From: Pseudarthrobacter defluvii
GTDB taxonomy: Bacteria > Actinomycetota > Actinomycetes > Actinomycetales > Micrococcaceae
Reading direction: 5' to 3'
Assembly (NCBI RefSeq): GCF_030816725.1
Contig: NZ_JAUSYG010000001.1
Span: 1 to 64,000, forward strand
DNA length: 64,000 bases
The position numbers and the translations under genes were made by a program. The notes beneath the pieces were generated by a model. The model was given only the letters and a program-made list of their open reading frames with translations, was not told the origin of the DNA and did not search any database. Shown here piece by piece: positions 25,769-35,149 of the stretch. Position 1 is the first letter of the stretch. Each line of letters opens with the position of its first letter.

Positions 25769-26090
25769 GTGCACCACCTGAGCGATGGATATGTGGTTAC
25801 GGAGATAGGGTCACGCCACTTCAATCGGCGTAGGAGGCTCGCGTCCTTTGGAGGCCAGGCAGGACTAAACATGATTCAGAGTCTGAGCATGTCGCCGTAA
25901 TAAAGGTGATGTCAACGAAGTGGCCTACCCTTTTTCCATTTGTTTGATGGGTTGCATCTACAGAGGGAGCGAAAACACCCCAAATTGGTAGCGGAACGCA
26001 TGCCGCCTAATAGGGGAGCGAATCCTCTAGGAAAGCAGTAAAGACAAGGGCCACAATGGGCGGATTCCGCACTATTGGGGAGGCCTACCT
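25769..26090. other. Divergent intergenic region
   Basis: About 320 bases between the peptidase gene (minus) and a lipoprotein gene (plus); it must hold both promoters. The sequence is lower in GC than the flanks. I found no confident promoter hexamers, operators or RNA genes. Confidence 0.5.
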
Positions 26091-26811
26091 ATGCAACGAG
26101 CGCTAATTGTCGTCCTCCTAGCCGCCGCGGCGACGCTCGCGGCCTGCAGCGCCACGGACAACAATGCCGCAAACAACCAGCAATCCTCCACCAACGCAAG
26201 GATGGAGGTTCCTCCCCCCACCTCTGCCTTGCAAGGCACGAAGGTCATCAGAGTTGACCCGTGGAAGCAGGATCTCCGGCAAACCCCGGCGCCCACCATA
26301 TCTGCGGCGCCATCCGAAAACAGCTGGTGCGCCGCTTCACGCGTCACCGTACGGCCCGACGCGTACATGTGCCTGTTCGATAACAACATGGGGCGGGCCC
26401 CTGACACGCTGTGCATCCGCAACCCCTCCGCCAAGGACGAGTATGCATGTCTCGAAAAAGGCCTGCACTGGTTGATTGTCCGGGGGCTGCCGTTCAATGG
26501 GCGGCGAGCCACCGGAACACCCAGGAGCTCAAGAGGCGAACTACGTCTACCTGCAGCTGAACGACGGTACAGTCTGCCAACCGGTTCAAAAGTCCGGTAT
26601 GGAACACGTGGGTGATTATGGATTCCAGGGCTTCTGCACCGACGGCACTTTCTACTACAGCCGCTTCGACACAGCGCGTCCGCCGTCCGATGACTCCAAC
26701 CCTTTCGGTGAAGGAACTGACAGTGAGGGTCGCTGGCTGCTCAAGACTGACAGGCCCAATGCAGCACCCGGTGAGTTGGTTTCCAGATCTGTCGAGGTCG
26801 CGTACCGGTAA
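26091..26811 (+). pseudogene. Lipoprotein of unknown function, one frameshift
   Basis: The 5' part (from 26091) has a lipoprotein signal, MQRALIVVLLAAAATLAAC, then a polar region with paired cysteines. The 3' part (to 26811) continues in another frame: GAQEANYVYLQLNDGTVCQ to a natural stop. Dropping one G from the run at 26482-26486 joins them into a protein of about 240 residues. No known domain was recognised; the Cys-containing blocks suggest a disulphide-bonded exported protein. Confidence 0.7.
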
Positions 26812-26869
26812 GGAGCCGGAGACGAGCCGTTCCATCTCCCGGGCCACGCCTCCATGCGAGAATGACCGC

Positions 26870-27364
26870 GTGACGGACGAGCCGACGCTTTCTACCGCCG
26901 CAGCAACGGGGCACGCCCCCCATGGTCCAGCCTTCGAGGCCGCTTACCAGGCCGTGCAAAAGAGCCTCAACGAGGGCGGCATTCCCATCGGGGCGGCCCC
27001 TTGCCTGTGACGGTGTGGTCATCGCCAGCGGCCACAACGAACGGGTCCAGAACGGCGACCCAATCGCGCACGGGGAAAATGTCCGCACTCCGTGCCGCTG
27101 GACCGCAGAAGAGCTACCGGGACACCACGCTTTACACCACCCTGGCCCCGTGTGCCATGTGCACGGGGACCATCACCCAGTTCAAGATCCCCTGGGTGGT
27201 GGTGGGTGAGGCGTACGTTCGACGGCGAGTTCGACCTTTTGCGTTCACGCGGCGTTGAGGTGGTGGTCCTGGACGATCCTCGGTGCGTGGACATGACGCG
27301 GACGTTCCAGGAGGACAACCCGGAACTGTGCGCCGAGGACATCGCGGAAGATCCCGCCGGATAG
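26870..27364 (+). pseudogene. Nucleoside/cytosine deaminase, three frameshifts
   Basis: A GTG start at 26870 begins a deaminase-fold protein of about 163 residues. Pieces in successive frames are EAAYQAVQKSLNEGGIPIGAA, then CDGVVIASGHNERVQNGDP with HGE (zinc His and catalytic Glu), then LYTTLAPCAMCTG (PCxxC zinc cysteines), then EFDLLRSRGVEVVVLDD to the stop. Breaks fall at a CCCC run (26996-26999), an AAAA run (27076-27079) and near 27212. All catalytic residues survive, so the damage is recent or due to sequencing error. Confidence 0.8.
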
Positions 27365-27444
27365 CTCGCCCTGCTGGAAGGCACGACGACGGCGGCGACG
27401 TGAGTGCCGCCGTCGTACCCTCCGGGGAGGTGCTTGAGGGGCCG

Positions 27445-28389
27445 TCAGGTGCCTGCCACCCGCTGGATGAACTCGACCGTCTCGCGCTCCGTCTCGGCGC
27501 GGGTGGTGGGTTCGTTGTGCACCTCGTGCCGGACGCCGGGGAAGACGCGGGTGCGAACGTCCGTGTGGCCCGAATCAGCCAGGCGGTTGGCCACATGGTA
27601 GGCGCCTTCGCCGTAGTTGGTCACCGGGTCCTGGTCGCCGGCGAGGATCAGGACGGGGAGTTCCGCGGGGAGCTGTTTGTACCAGTCGTCGGAGGTGACC
27701 TGGTCGTAGAGGTCCACGAAGCCCTGCAGGAAGCGGGCGCTCAGGGGTGCGCCGAAGTTATTGAAGGGGTCACGGCCGTGGTCGGTAACCACGTCCGCGT
27801 CCAACGCGACCCAGGCGGTGGGGCCGGTGCCTTCGCCGAAGCGGCCCAGGAAGCCGTCGAACAGCTGGGCCACCAGTTCCTGCGGTGCGGGCTCTGCACC
27901 GCGCTCGCCGGAGGCAAGCCGCGCCAGTTCGGGCCGGTCGATCATTTTCTCGATGCCGCGCATCTGGGCGGCGATGCCGCAGAGGACCAAGCCGGACAGC
28001 TGCGTCCGCGGGTCCACTGCCATGCCGCGCGCGATCATGGATCCCCAGCTGTGGCCGAACACCACGTAGGGAAGCTGGGGGAGCGCCTCTTTGGCCTTGG
28101 CCTGGAGGGTCACCTCGTCCGCGACCACCACGCTGGCGGCGTCCTCGCCGGCGTCGCCCCAGGTGCCCTGCTGCATCGCCGTGCGCCCGTGCCCGGAGTG
28201 GTCGCCCGCCACCACGATGAAGCCCGCGTCCACCAGGGTGGAAATGAGGTGGAGGTAGCGGCGGGAGTGCTCGCCGAGCCCGTGGATCAGCTGCACGATG
28301 GCCTTGGGCTGCCCGATGGGTTCGTAGACCCAGGCCTGGATGGTGTCGCGGCCGTTGGCGGACGTGAACTCGATTTCCTGCAGTGACAT
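27445..28389 (-). CDS. Alpha/beta hydrolase (monoacylglycerol-lipase-like)
   Basis: 314 residues. It has the oxyanion-hole region LIHGLGEHSRRY, nucleophile elbow GHSWGS near residue 115, the acid-strand region LILAGDQDPV and the catalytic-His region GVRHEVHNE. There is no signal peptide, so it is cytosolic. It resembles serine-aminopeptidase S33/monoglyceride-lipase proteins; the substrate is unknown. It is a single gene, divergent from the flavin oxidoreductase gene. Confidence 0.88.
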   Translation of the reverse strand: MSLQEIEFTSANGRDTIQAWVYEPIGQPKAIVQLIHGLGEHSRRYLHLISTLVDAGFIVVAGDHSGHGRTAMQQGTWGDAGEDAASVVVADEVTLQAKAKEALPQLPYVVFGHSWGSMIARGMAVDPRTQLSGLVLCGIAAQMRGIEKMIDRPELARLASGERGAEPAPQELVAQLFDGFLGRFGEGTGPTAWVALDADVVTDHGRDPFNNFGAPLSARFLQGFVDLYDQVTSDDWYKQLPAELPVLILAGDQDPVTNYGEGAYHVANRLADSGHTDVRTRVFPGVRHEVHNEPTTRAETERETVEFIQRVAGT

Positions 28390-28563
28390 GTGTTCCTCCC
28401 GTGCCTGCGCCGTCGCTGGCTTGTGGCGAGCCTAACGTCTTGGTGGACGGCGCCGTCAAGGTTGTCTTTGCATGCGGCACCGGGCCGTGGGACATGTTGG
28501 TTCATGCTCCGTCTGAGCGCCTAGTCTGAACACCAGCCACGTCCCTGGATCCTGGAGGAAGCC

Positions 28564-29616
28564 ATGCCGCAGCCCGACCGTCCTTTGCGCAAGCTTGGCT
28601 TCCTCACCATTGGGCTGTTCGATCCTCTTGATCCAGCCGCCGGGCATGAGTCGACGTTGCAGATCATCGAGCTGGGTGAGCGGCTGGGGTTCGACAGCGC
28701 CTGGCTGCGCCATCGGCACCTGCAGTTCGGCATCTCATCGCCTGTGGCGGTGATGGCTGCCGCGAGCCAACGGACCTCGCGGATTGAGCTGGGTACTGCC
28801 GTGACGCCGCTGGGCTGGGAGAACCCGCTACGCCTGGCCGAGGACCTGGCCACCGTGGACCTGTTGGCCGGCGGGCGCATCAATCCCGGAGTGAGTGTGG
28901 GGGAGCCGATGCAGTACGACACCGTGAAGCATGAGCTGTACCCGGATACTGCGGACGTGGAGGACTTCAGCTATGCCCGGGTGGAGAGGTTTGCGCGGCT
29001 GTTGGCGGGGGAGCCGGTGCGGGATTTTTCGGGCAAGCAGGGCGTGGTGGAGGAGTTCTCCAACCGGGTGGAGCCGCATTCGCCGGGGCTGCGGGACCGG
29101 CTTTGGTACGGGGCGGGCAGCACGAAGTCGGCCGTGTGGGCTGGCGCCAACGGCTTTAACCTGCTGTCCAGCAGCGTGATCTTCCCGGACAAAGACCAGG
29201 AACCGGACTTCGCACTGGTCCAGCAGTCGCAAATCCGGGCGTTCCGGGAAGCTGCTGCTGCCGCGGGGCATGCTGGGGCGCGGGTCTCACAGGGCCTGGT
29301 GGTGATCCCTACTGACTCCGCGACCCTGGCCCAGCGGGAGAAGTACCAGCGGTATGTGGATGAACGCACTCCGCGCACTGCGGCGCCGCAGGGGCCGCGG
29401 GGCATGATGTTCGCGGCTGATCTCATTGGCACCAGCGAGTCGATCGCCGAGCAGCTGTACGCGCACGCCGGCTTCCAAGAAGTGGACGAGGTGGCGTTCG
29501 CACTGCCTTTCAGTTTTGAGCACGAGGACTACGTGCAGATCCTGACGGACATCGCAGGCAAGCTGGGGCCGGTTTTGGGGTGGGGCGTCGGAAAAGTGGC
29601 ACAGCAAAAGCTCTAG
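28564..29616 (+). CDS. LLM-class flavin-dependent oxidoreductase
   Basis: 350 residues, bacterial-luciferase-like TIM barrel. Family features include GLFDPLDP at the start, GFDSAWLRHRHLQFG, RIELGTAVTPLGWENPLRLAEDLATVD and the GRINPGVSVGEP flavin-site loop. RBS GGAGGA at 28553-28558 fits the ATG at 28564. The substrate is unknown. It is the last ordinary gene before the mobile-element-rich region. Confidence 0.9.
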   Translation: MPQPDRPLRKLGFLTIGLFDPLDPAAGHESTLQIIELGERLGFDSAWLRHRHLQFGISSPVAVMAAASQRTSRIELGTAVTPLGWENPLRLAEDLATVDLLAGGRINPGVSVGEPMQYDTVKHELYPDTADVEDFSYARVERFARLLAGEPVRDFSGKQGVVEEFSNRVEPHSPGLRDRLWYGAGSTKSAVWAGANGFNLLSSSVIFPDKDQEPDFALVQQSQIRAFREAAAAAGHAGARVSQGLVVIPTDSATLAQREKYQRYVDERTPRTAAPQGPRGMMFAADLIGTSESIAEQLYAHAGFQEVDEVAFALPFSFEHEDYVQILTDIAGKLGPVLGWGVGKVAQQKL

Positions 29617-29939
29617 CAAAGGGACTCCAATACCGCAGGCGCCTCGATGCCATGAGTCCATCAGGATGGAACTGTCAGATTTGGTTCTCAGACTATTCGT
29701 AGAACCTGTCTAATAAGTCCCCTAGGGGCCCTATTCTGACGCCTAACTGATCCCAAGCCTGACGTCAGGTTGGGGTGTGCCTTAAGCTGCCGAGTTCGCC
29801 CTGTATTGTTCCGCCTCAGGGGCCTTCAATCGTGGTCGGACCCGTCATGCAAGGCGCCGGAAGAAGCAGGATTTCTCCCCACCCAGACGATGGGCGTTGC
29901 TGGAGTCTTGTAATGGCCGGTCTGGAGAGTTGCAAAGGG

Positions 29940-30180
29940 TGTGGTCTAGGTTGGACCGGTGTCTGTCCCGGGTCCAACGAATCAGCTGGCCGGGTCAAAT
30001 CCGCGCACATCCTGCCTGGCAACAAATACCTCAAAGCGGCACTCGGCAAGTGCAGCCGCTGTGCTAGGTGCAGCCGCCGCCTGTTCTACCGGTGTGGGAG
30101 CTCGCCTCCAGCGGGTTGCAGTAGCCGCCGCCCGGATTGGCGGACCAAGCAGCTCCACCGCGGGCTCCCCCGCCTTTTAG
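29940..30180 (+). pseudogene. IS110-family transposase remnant (C-terminal part)
   Basis: A plus-strand frame reads TGVCPGSNESAGRVKS and PGNKYLKAALG, the conserved block near the C-terminus of IS110 transposases. It then loses frame; the next frame continues GARLQRVAVAAARIGG, matching the typical end region. The N-terminal catalytic part is missing. The rest of 29617-30378 shows no gene; the 155-codon frame covering this stretch is partly this remnant and partly noise. Confidence 0.75.
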
Positions 30181-30292
30181 TAGAGACGGTGCCGCGGGAG
30201 GTGGCTGGATTGCTTAGTGCTGGCTCAACGCTTGGGCTTTAGGCGTAGGAAGACGCCGTTGTGGGTTGTGCCTGTCTGCTTAAACTTGAGTC

Positions 30293-30308
30293 ATCGGTTG
30301 TAACCGAT
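30293..30308. promoter_or_regulatory. Perfect palindrome upstream of the XRE-ROK gene
   Basis: ATCGGTT-GT-AACCGAT, a perfect 7-2-7 inverted repeat 70 bases before the start codon. A second half-site GTTACCGAT lies at 30334-30342. The placement fits an operator, possibly for the regulator encoded downstream. Confidence 0.55.
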
Positions 30309-30378
30309 CGAAGTCGGCTGTAAGATATCTGTAGTTACCGATACGGCATCCTGCCCCGATAATCCTGGAAGGCTTCTC

Positions 30379-31983
30379 ATGGCCACTGAGTCACACGAAC
30401 CGCAGACGGTCAACTACGCGGAAACGGATGAAGAGTTCGAAGAACTGCTGGCACAGGCGGAGGCTGACCCGAATGCAGCGCGCTTAGCTCAGGAGACGAT
30501 GCAAAGGTTGGAATTCCTGTCGGGAGTGCAGCAATGGCGTCGAGAGAAGCACCTGAGTCAGAAGGCCCTAGCTTCCTTGTTGGGTACCACGCAATCTGCT
30601 GTTTCTGACTTTGAGTCCGGTCGTGTAGATCCTCAGCTGAGCACACTACAACGGTACGCCAGAGCGCTTGATGCCCGATTTGACTTCAAGCTGGTCAACC
30701 CTGATTCGCCGCTCCCTGCTGAGGCTTCGACCAATGCTCGTTTCGCTCAAGAGACGGCATTGACTCCTCTGCTGACGACTCTGGTAAGGCAATCAGACGA
30801 GCAAGCAAGAACCCTTAAGTCCCTCGCGGAAGCCATGCTGTTGCCCGAGCCAGTGATCAGGCCCCTGCTTTCAATCCTTCAGGCAGAAGGCTGGGCTCGG
30901 GGTGTTGGTGAGGGGCCGGAGCGTGTCTATTCACTGGTTGATGAAATCGCATATGTAATAGGGATATCTCTAGAGCGTGACCAAATAGTTGGTGTCCTGA
31001 TGAACCTAGACGGTCAAGCAATGCGCCAAGTGACCTCGTCATATCCAGAGGGCAAAACCTCTCAGGCCACTATTTCTGCTGCTGCAGACGTCGTAGAGCA
31101 GCTATGTCATGCGAGTGACAGGCGAATACTTGGTGTAGGGGTCAGTGTGGCTGGCGTAGTCGACCCGAAGGTTGGGCGGGTTGACTACGCTCCGGAACTC
31201 CAGTCTGAGTTGGATCCTTGGTCTGGTATTGAACTCGGGAATGATCTGGAGGAGGAGATCAGCAGGCGGCTGCCTGAGCCACTGAAAGTGGCCGTGGAGA
31301 ACGACGCCAATGCATTGGCCGCTTGGGAATACCTTCGACGAGGTGACGACTCCGTCGCGGTCGCCCTCCTTAGCGGTACCGGTATCGGTGCGGGCTTTGT
31401 TATGGAAGGAAAGCTGTTTCACGGAGCTCATTCGGCAGCCGGAGAATCCGGACATACTCTTGTCGACCACGAGGGGCTGCCTTGTCGAGCAGGACATGAA
31501 CATCGAGGCTGCCTGGAGACAATGGCTAGCATCGAGGGAATTCTAGGCCGCTTGGGAATACCCGCGGGAACCTCGGAACAACGGACAGCCGGCCTGATTA
31601 TTGCCAACGAGCGAATCTCTAATGGAGACGAGCGTTCGCAGACAGCTCTCCATAATGCTGGAAAAGCATACGGGAGGTTCCTGGCAACAACCGTCCTACT
31701 ATTTGATCCGGAACGAGCAGTGACATACATTCACCCCTATCTGGCCAGCCGGGAGTATGCCTGCGCCCGCGCCTTTCAAGACGGCGTGCAGTCAGCGCTC
31801 TCCGAGGCCTCTTCCAGCCGACTTTCCGTGGCTGCCCCTCCTAGATACGAGTGGCATGCACTCGATGACCTTGTTCGAGCTACTGCTGCGGGCGCGACAG
31901 GACTTTGGAATTTCTTGAAGCATCCCATCCGCTGGGCTCCCAGCCTTCTCGCTTCTCAGGAGGTTCATTGGGCGGCGGCTTAA
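30379..31983 (+). CDS. XRE helix-turn-helix fused to a ROK-family regulator
   Basis: 534 residues. An XRE-type HTH at about 50-100 (WRREKHLSQKALASLLGTTQ, then SAVSDFESGRVDPQL) precedes a second winged-helix-like region (130-185, TPLLTTLVRQSDEQA...). A ROK domain runs from about 190 to 480. The usual ATP motif DxGGT is replaced (GISLERDQI), so kinase activity is unlikely. The ROK zinc site is partly altered: CRAGHEHRGCLE instead of CxCGxxGCxE. GGAAGG precedes the ATG. It may sense a sugar and regulate itself through the upstream palindrome. Its stop overlaps the next gene (TAATG), so the two were one operon. Confidence 0.8.
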   Translation: MATESHEPQTVNYAETDEEFEELLAQAEADPNAARLAQETMQRLEFLSGVQQWRREKHLSQKALASLLGTTQSAVSDFESGRVDPQLSTLQRYARALDARFDFKLVNPDSPLPAEASTNARFAQETALTPLLTTLVRQSDEQARTLKSLAEAMLLPEPVIRPLLSILQAEGWARGVGEGPERVYSLVDEIAYVIGISLERDQIVGVLMNLDGQAMRQVTSSYPEGKTSQATISAAADVVEQLCHASDRRILGVGVSVAGVVDPKVGRVDYAPELQSELDPWSGIELGNDLEEEISRRLPEPLKVAVENDANALAAWEYLRRGDDSVAVALLSGTGIGAGFVMEGKLFHGAHSAAGESGHTLVDHEGLPCRAGHEHRGCLETMASIEGILGRLGIPAGTSEQRTAGLIIANERISNGDERSQTALHNAGKAYGRFLATTVLLFDPERAVTYIHPYLASREYACARAFQDGVQSALSEASSSRLSVAAPPRYEWHALDDLVRATAAGATGLWNFLKHPIRWAPSLLASQEVHWAAA

Positions 31984-32205
31984 TGTCAGTGGCTAAACGA
32001 GAAAGAAACTGGGTCCATGTTATCCAAAGGCACAAGGCTATTGTCGTTCTGCCTGCTGTAGCTTTGGCCTTCTTCGGGCTCGCCGCTGTAATACAGATCG
32101 CTGCCTTGCTGTTGGTCGGCGGGGAGACAGCCGAACGTTCAAAAACAATAAACGACGCCCGCGTTTCGCTGATACAACTTCTTGGCCTCACGGGGCTAGT
32201 TGGAG
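31983..32205 (+). pseudogene. Pentapeptide-repeat membrane protein, 5' fragment
   Basis: The ATG overlaps the previous stop (TAATG). The fragment gives 74 codons: a basic start (SVAKRERNWVHVIQRHKAI) and two hydrophobic segments, VVLPAVALAFFGLAAVIQIA and the start of a second, LIQLLGLTGLVG. An IS3-family element then interrupts it after 32205. The 3' fragment begins at 33467. Joining the two, with one copy of the 4-bp duplication removed, gives an uninterrupted 284-residue protein. Confidence 0.85.
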
Positions 32206-32285
32206 TGGTTGGGTCCCCAGATAGAAGTCCAGTGTTTGTGTGAGTTTCGTGTCCGAGAATGGACGCAGGAGGAAATTCACGAATC

Positions 32286-32564
32286 ATGGCACGCAGACAC
32301 ACCCCTGAGCAGGTCATCGCCAAGGTCCGGCAGGGCCAGAAGATGCTCAATGACGGGCGCCCGATGGTCGAGGTAATCAAGGAGCTCCAGGTTACCGAGG
32401 CGACCTGGTATCGGTGGTTGAACCAGTACGGGTCCGAGAAGAACGCCGAGGCGTCCAAACGGACCAAGGAGCTGGAGAAAGAGAACGCCCGGCTTAAGCG
32501 GCTGCTGGCGGAGAAGGAACTGGCCATCGACATCCTGAACGAGGTGGCCAAGGGAAAATTCTGA
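32286..32564 (+). CDS. IS3-family transposase OrfA (helix-turn-helix)
   Basis: 92 residues. The HTH of the family (RHTPEQVIAKVRQGQ...TEATWYRWLNQYG) is followed by a leucine-zipper-like stretch (KELEKENARLKRLLAEKEL) used for oligomerisation. ATG at 32286 matches the usual family start MARRHTPEQ; an upstream ATG at 32259 is in frame. The stop is followed by orfB in the -1 frame, and an A-AAA-TTC slippery stretch at 32554-32560 could allow an OrfAB fusion. Confidence 0.9.
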   Translation: MARRHTPEQVIAKVRQGQKMLNDGRPMVEVIKELQVTEATWYRWLNQYGSEKNAEASKRTKELEKENARLKRLLAEKELAIDILNEVAKGKF

Positions 32565-32587
32565 GCCCCGAACCCCGCCGTCGTGCC

Positions 32588-33433
32588 GTGCGCATGGCGG
32601 TGGAGAAGTTCGGGGCGTCCGAGCGTTTCGCGTGCGCGGTGCTGGGGCAGAACCGGTCCGCGTTCCGCAAGAAGAAGCCCGATATGGGCTTTGAGGAAGC
32701 CCGGCTCCGTGCAGCCTTGCGCGCCGTCGCCGGGCAGCACCCCGCGTGGGGCTGGCGGAAGGTGCGCTGGCACCTGCTGGCTCAGCCTGAGTGGGACGGC
32801 GTGGTGCTGAACAGGAAGCGGGTGCGACGGCTCTGGCGCGATGAAGGCCTGGTCTGTAAACCCCGGGCGAGGAAGAAGCGCCGGACCGGGCCCGGCGCCG
32901 GTGAACAGAAGCGCCTAACTGCCCAGTACCCGATGCATGTGGTCAGTTTCGACTTCCAGTCCGATGTGACCTCTTGCGGACGGCACATCCGGTTCTTTAA
33001 CGTCATCGACGAATACACCCGCACGGCGCTGGCGGTCATTCCGCGCCGGTCGTTCAAGGCCGCCGACGTGGTCGCTGTGTTGGAGAACATCATCGCCGAG
33101 ACCGGCACCGCCCCGACCTACGTGAGGTGTGACAACGGGCCCGAATTCACCGCCGCCGCACTGATTGAGTGGTGCAACACCGCCGGCGTGGATACCGCCT
33201 TCATTGACCCGGGATCACCCTGGCAGAACGGCTTCATCGAGTCCTTCAACGCCCAGTTCAGAAGGGAACAACTCTCCGGAGAAATCATGGACACCATGGC
33301 CGAAGCCAAGTATTTGGCCGACGAATGGAAAGCTATCTACAATCATGAACGGCCCCATGGATCCCTGAACGGCATGACGCCGAAGCGCTACTGGGAAAAC
33401 TGGACGCAAGAAAACCAATTAGCTATCGCATAG
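32588..33433 (+). CDS. IS3-family transposase OrfB (DDE integrase)
   Basis: 281 residues from a GTG; the frame is open further upstream and is probably reached by -1 frameshifting from orfA. It has the HTH_21-like region (GWRKVRWHLL...), then the rve integrase core with the catalytic triad: D in VVSFDFQSDVT, D in VRCDNGPEFTA and E in QNGFIESFNAQ, ending in NHERPHGSLNGMTP. The protein looks complete and potentially active. Confidence 0.93.
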   Translation: MRMAVEKFGASERFACAVLGQNRSAFRKKKPDMGFEEARLRAALRAVAGQHPAWGWRKVRWHLLAQPEWDGVVLNRKRVRRLWRDEGLVCKPRARKKRRTGPGAGEQKRLTAQYPMHVVSFDFQSDVTSCGRHIRFFNVIDEYTRTALAVIPRRSFKAADVVAVLENIIAETGTAPTYVRCDNGPEFTAAALIEWCNTAGVDTAFIDPGSPWQNGFIESFNAQFRREQLSGEIMDTMAEAKYLADEWKAIYNHERPHGSLNGMTPKRYWENWTQENQLAIA

Positions 33434-33466
33434 GCGCTGGACTGCTAACGGGGGTCCAACCAGGAG

Positions 33467-34098
33467 GTTTCATATATTCCGCAAGGACTTTTGCTCTTTC
33501 TCGATCTACGCAGCGTGCCGACCGGTTTGCAAAAGCGATCGGACACATAGGCGACCAAAACAGTGAGGCTATACGCGTGGGTGGAGTCCACAGTCTACGT
33601 CTACTCGCCATAGAGGACGGCCGCTACTGGCCAGTTGTCGAGCAGATCTTGTCGGCCCTGATTCGAGAGAGAGCCAAACCTGGGAAGCCGATGGCTACTG
33701 ACATTCGTGCTGCTCTTTTGGTAATTGGGCAAAGGCCTGCAAACGACTCGAAGCTGCACTTACCACTCGATTTACGTGGAGTCCATCTTCGAGGAGCGGA
33801 TCTTGTGGGCGCCAACTTCGAGGGCGTCTGGCTGGATGAGGCGGTGCTGACAGGAGCAAACCTCACGGATGCAAACCTGAAGAACGCAACGCTCCGAAAC
33901 GTAAATCTAGAAGCGGCGACTCTTTCCAGTGCTAATTTTGCTGCTACCGACCTAAGCGGGGCGAGGCTGCAACGCGCGAACTTCTACGAGGCGGTAATGC
34001 TAGATTGTGACCTTTCAGGTGCGCACTTATCGGGTGCCCTTAACCTCGATGATCGTCAGCTAAAGACAACATCTGGGCAGCCAGCCTCATTTCCTTAG
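33467..34098 (+). pseudogene. Pentapeptide-repeat membrane protein, 3' fragment
   Basis: Continues the gene broken by the IS3 element. It reads through FIYSARTFALSRSTQRADRF, a GVHSLRLLAIEDGRYWPVVE segment typical of this family, then about 17 pentapeptide repeats (consensus A-N-L/F-x-x: GADLVGANFEG, GANLTDANLKNATLRNVNL). An isolated start at 33577 exists but has no good ribosome site. Pentapeptide repeats form a right-handed beta helix; here tethered to two membrane helices. The function of the family is unknown. Confidence 0.85.
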
Positions 34099-34102
34099 TT
34101 CT

Positions 34103-34504
34103 TTATCGCCAATTGCCCGAGGTGAACCGAGTCCGCGCGGTTGCCCATGCCTCTTCTGACATGGGTGGTCTGGAACTAAGGGGGTTACCAGACACTGAAT
34201 CAGAAGCGTCGCAATTGGCTACCTTGAGCACCCAATAAATGCCGTCAACTTGCGTGAATATCAGGTACATGGCCCGAGATGGAGAAGTATAACCGGGGAT
34301 GGCGCGCATAGAAAAGCGTCGGGGAAGTAGTTCCTCAGGATGTTCGCCCTCCCTTTCTAGATAAACCATGTGGTGAACCATACGCTGCCCCACCTCACTC
34401 CTTTCCTGTTCTGGAAAGGAGTGGAGGAAGGCGTGGCGCTCTTCTTTGGCCTTAGCTCCAAATGCCCAATGACGCGGACGCACAAAGTTTGTTTGTGTAA
34501 CCAA
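34103..34504 (-). CDS. Hypothetical protein with TTG start
   Basis: 133 residues, no recognised family. A TTG start is supported by a strong ribosome site, GGAGGGAGG at 34512-34520 on the minus strand, 7 bases away. The protein is soluble and Arg-rich, with a YLIFTQVDGIYWVLKVANCD stretch that looks like a beta-rich core. It runs convergent with the pentapeptide gene, ending 4 bases after it. Lower GC than the flanks suggests accessory DNA. Confidence 0.55.
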   Translation of the reverse strand: MVTQTNFVRPRHWAFGAKAKEERHAFLHSFPEQERSEVGQRMVHHMVYLEREGEHPEELLPRRFSMRAIPGYTSPSRAMYLIFTQVDGIYWVLKVANCDASDSVSGNPLSSRPPMSEEAWATARTRFTSGNWR

Positions 34505-34770
34505 AAGTTCGCCTCCCTCCGTGATGTTCGCGCAGCAGGAGATAATAGGTGGGGTGAATTATACCTCACCCGGTAGCGGTCAGCCATGAGTCGGTACTTT
34601 CAAGAACGAGCCGTTCAACGGGTCCGTAGCGAGGCTGCATTCTCCTGTCTGGCCGGCGTGAATCCCATTCCGGCATCGGCTGAACCGTGGAGGCGATAGA
34701 AGGCTCAACAGTGCCCTCACATGGCTGCGATCACCAGGATGACTTGCGACTCCTAAAAATGGCTCTGCCC

Positions 34771-35010
34771 TCATGCGACCACGCCACGAAAACATTTCGC
34801 CGCGGCTACCGCCTGAAAGCCCTTCTCCTCGAGCAGGGGTGCGGCTTCGCTGACCTTGACCAGCTTGTCCGGCAGTGCAGCCATGGCCAGGCGGTGGTCC
34901 AAGGCCTCGGTTTTACCGACGCCGCGGTTCTTCCTGGCATCCAGGAGAGGAGCCTCGATGACGGGGAATCTGTGGGCAGCTACGGTACCGGCGAGTATCG
35001 CTGCTATTCG
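34771..35010 (-). pseudogene. Start-less coding remnant, IS110-like
   Basis: A minus-strand frame of about 80 codons has clear coding codon usage but no usable start. It reads HRFPVIEAPLLDARKNRGVG, then KTEALDHRLAMAALPDKLVK, ending in FRGVVA and a stop. The pattern resembles the N-terminal region of IS110 transposases (VVEV-RP-R...GKTDAIDA..AA..L), but the match is loose. The plus-strand frame at 34687-35085 is its shadow. Nothing else was found between 34505 and 35149. Confidence 0.45.
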
Positions 35011-35149
35011 GCAGTGACATTGGTAGTGGCAGCATCTCGTTTGGATTCGGGAGACGAGGGCTTAGGCCCAGTAACGCGACTGTAACGCCGCAAGTTTAGT
35101 CTTCAGGTGTTGGCCGCGGCCCGTGGCCGCACGAGCACGGAGATGCGGG

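Larger units (their letters stand above)
32206..33462 (+). mobile_element. Complete IS3-family insertion sequence
   Basis: A 1257-bp element. Terminal inverted repeats begin TGGTTGGGTCCCC at the left and TGGTTGGACCCCC on the reverse strand at the right, and continue imperfectly for about 28 bp to AGTCCAG. It is flanked by the 4-bp direct repeat GGAG (32202-32205 and 33463-33466). It encodes orfA and orfB of an IS3-type transposase. The intact ends and duplication suggest a recent insertion. Confidence 0.92.

Noticed and set aside
34687..35085. 132-codon plus-strand frame before the eCIS operon
   Set aside because: No ribosome site and no family; the opposite strand has better coding pattern (IS110-like remnant).
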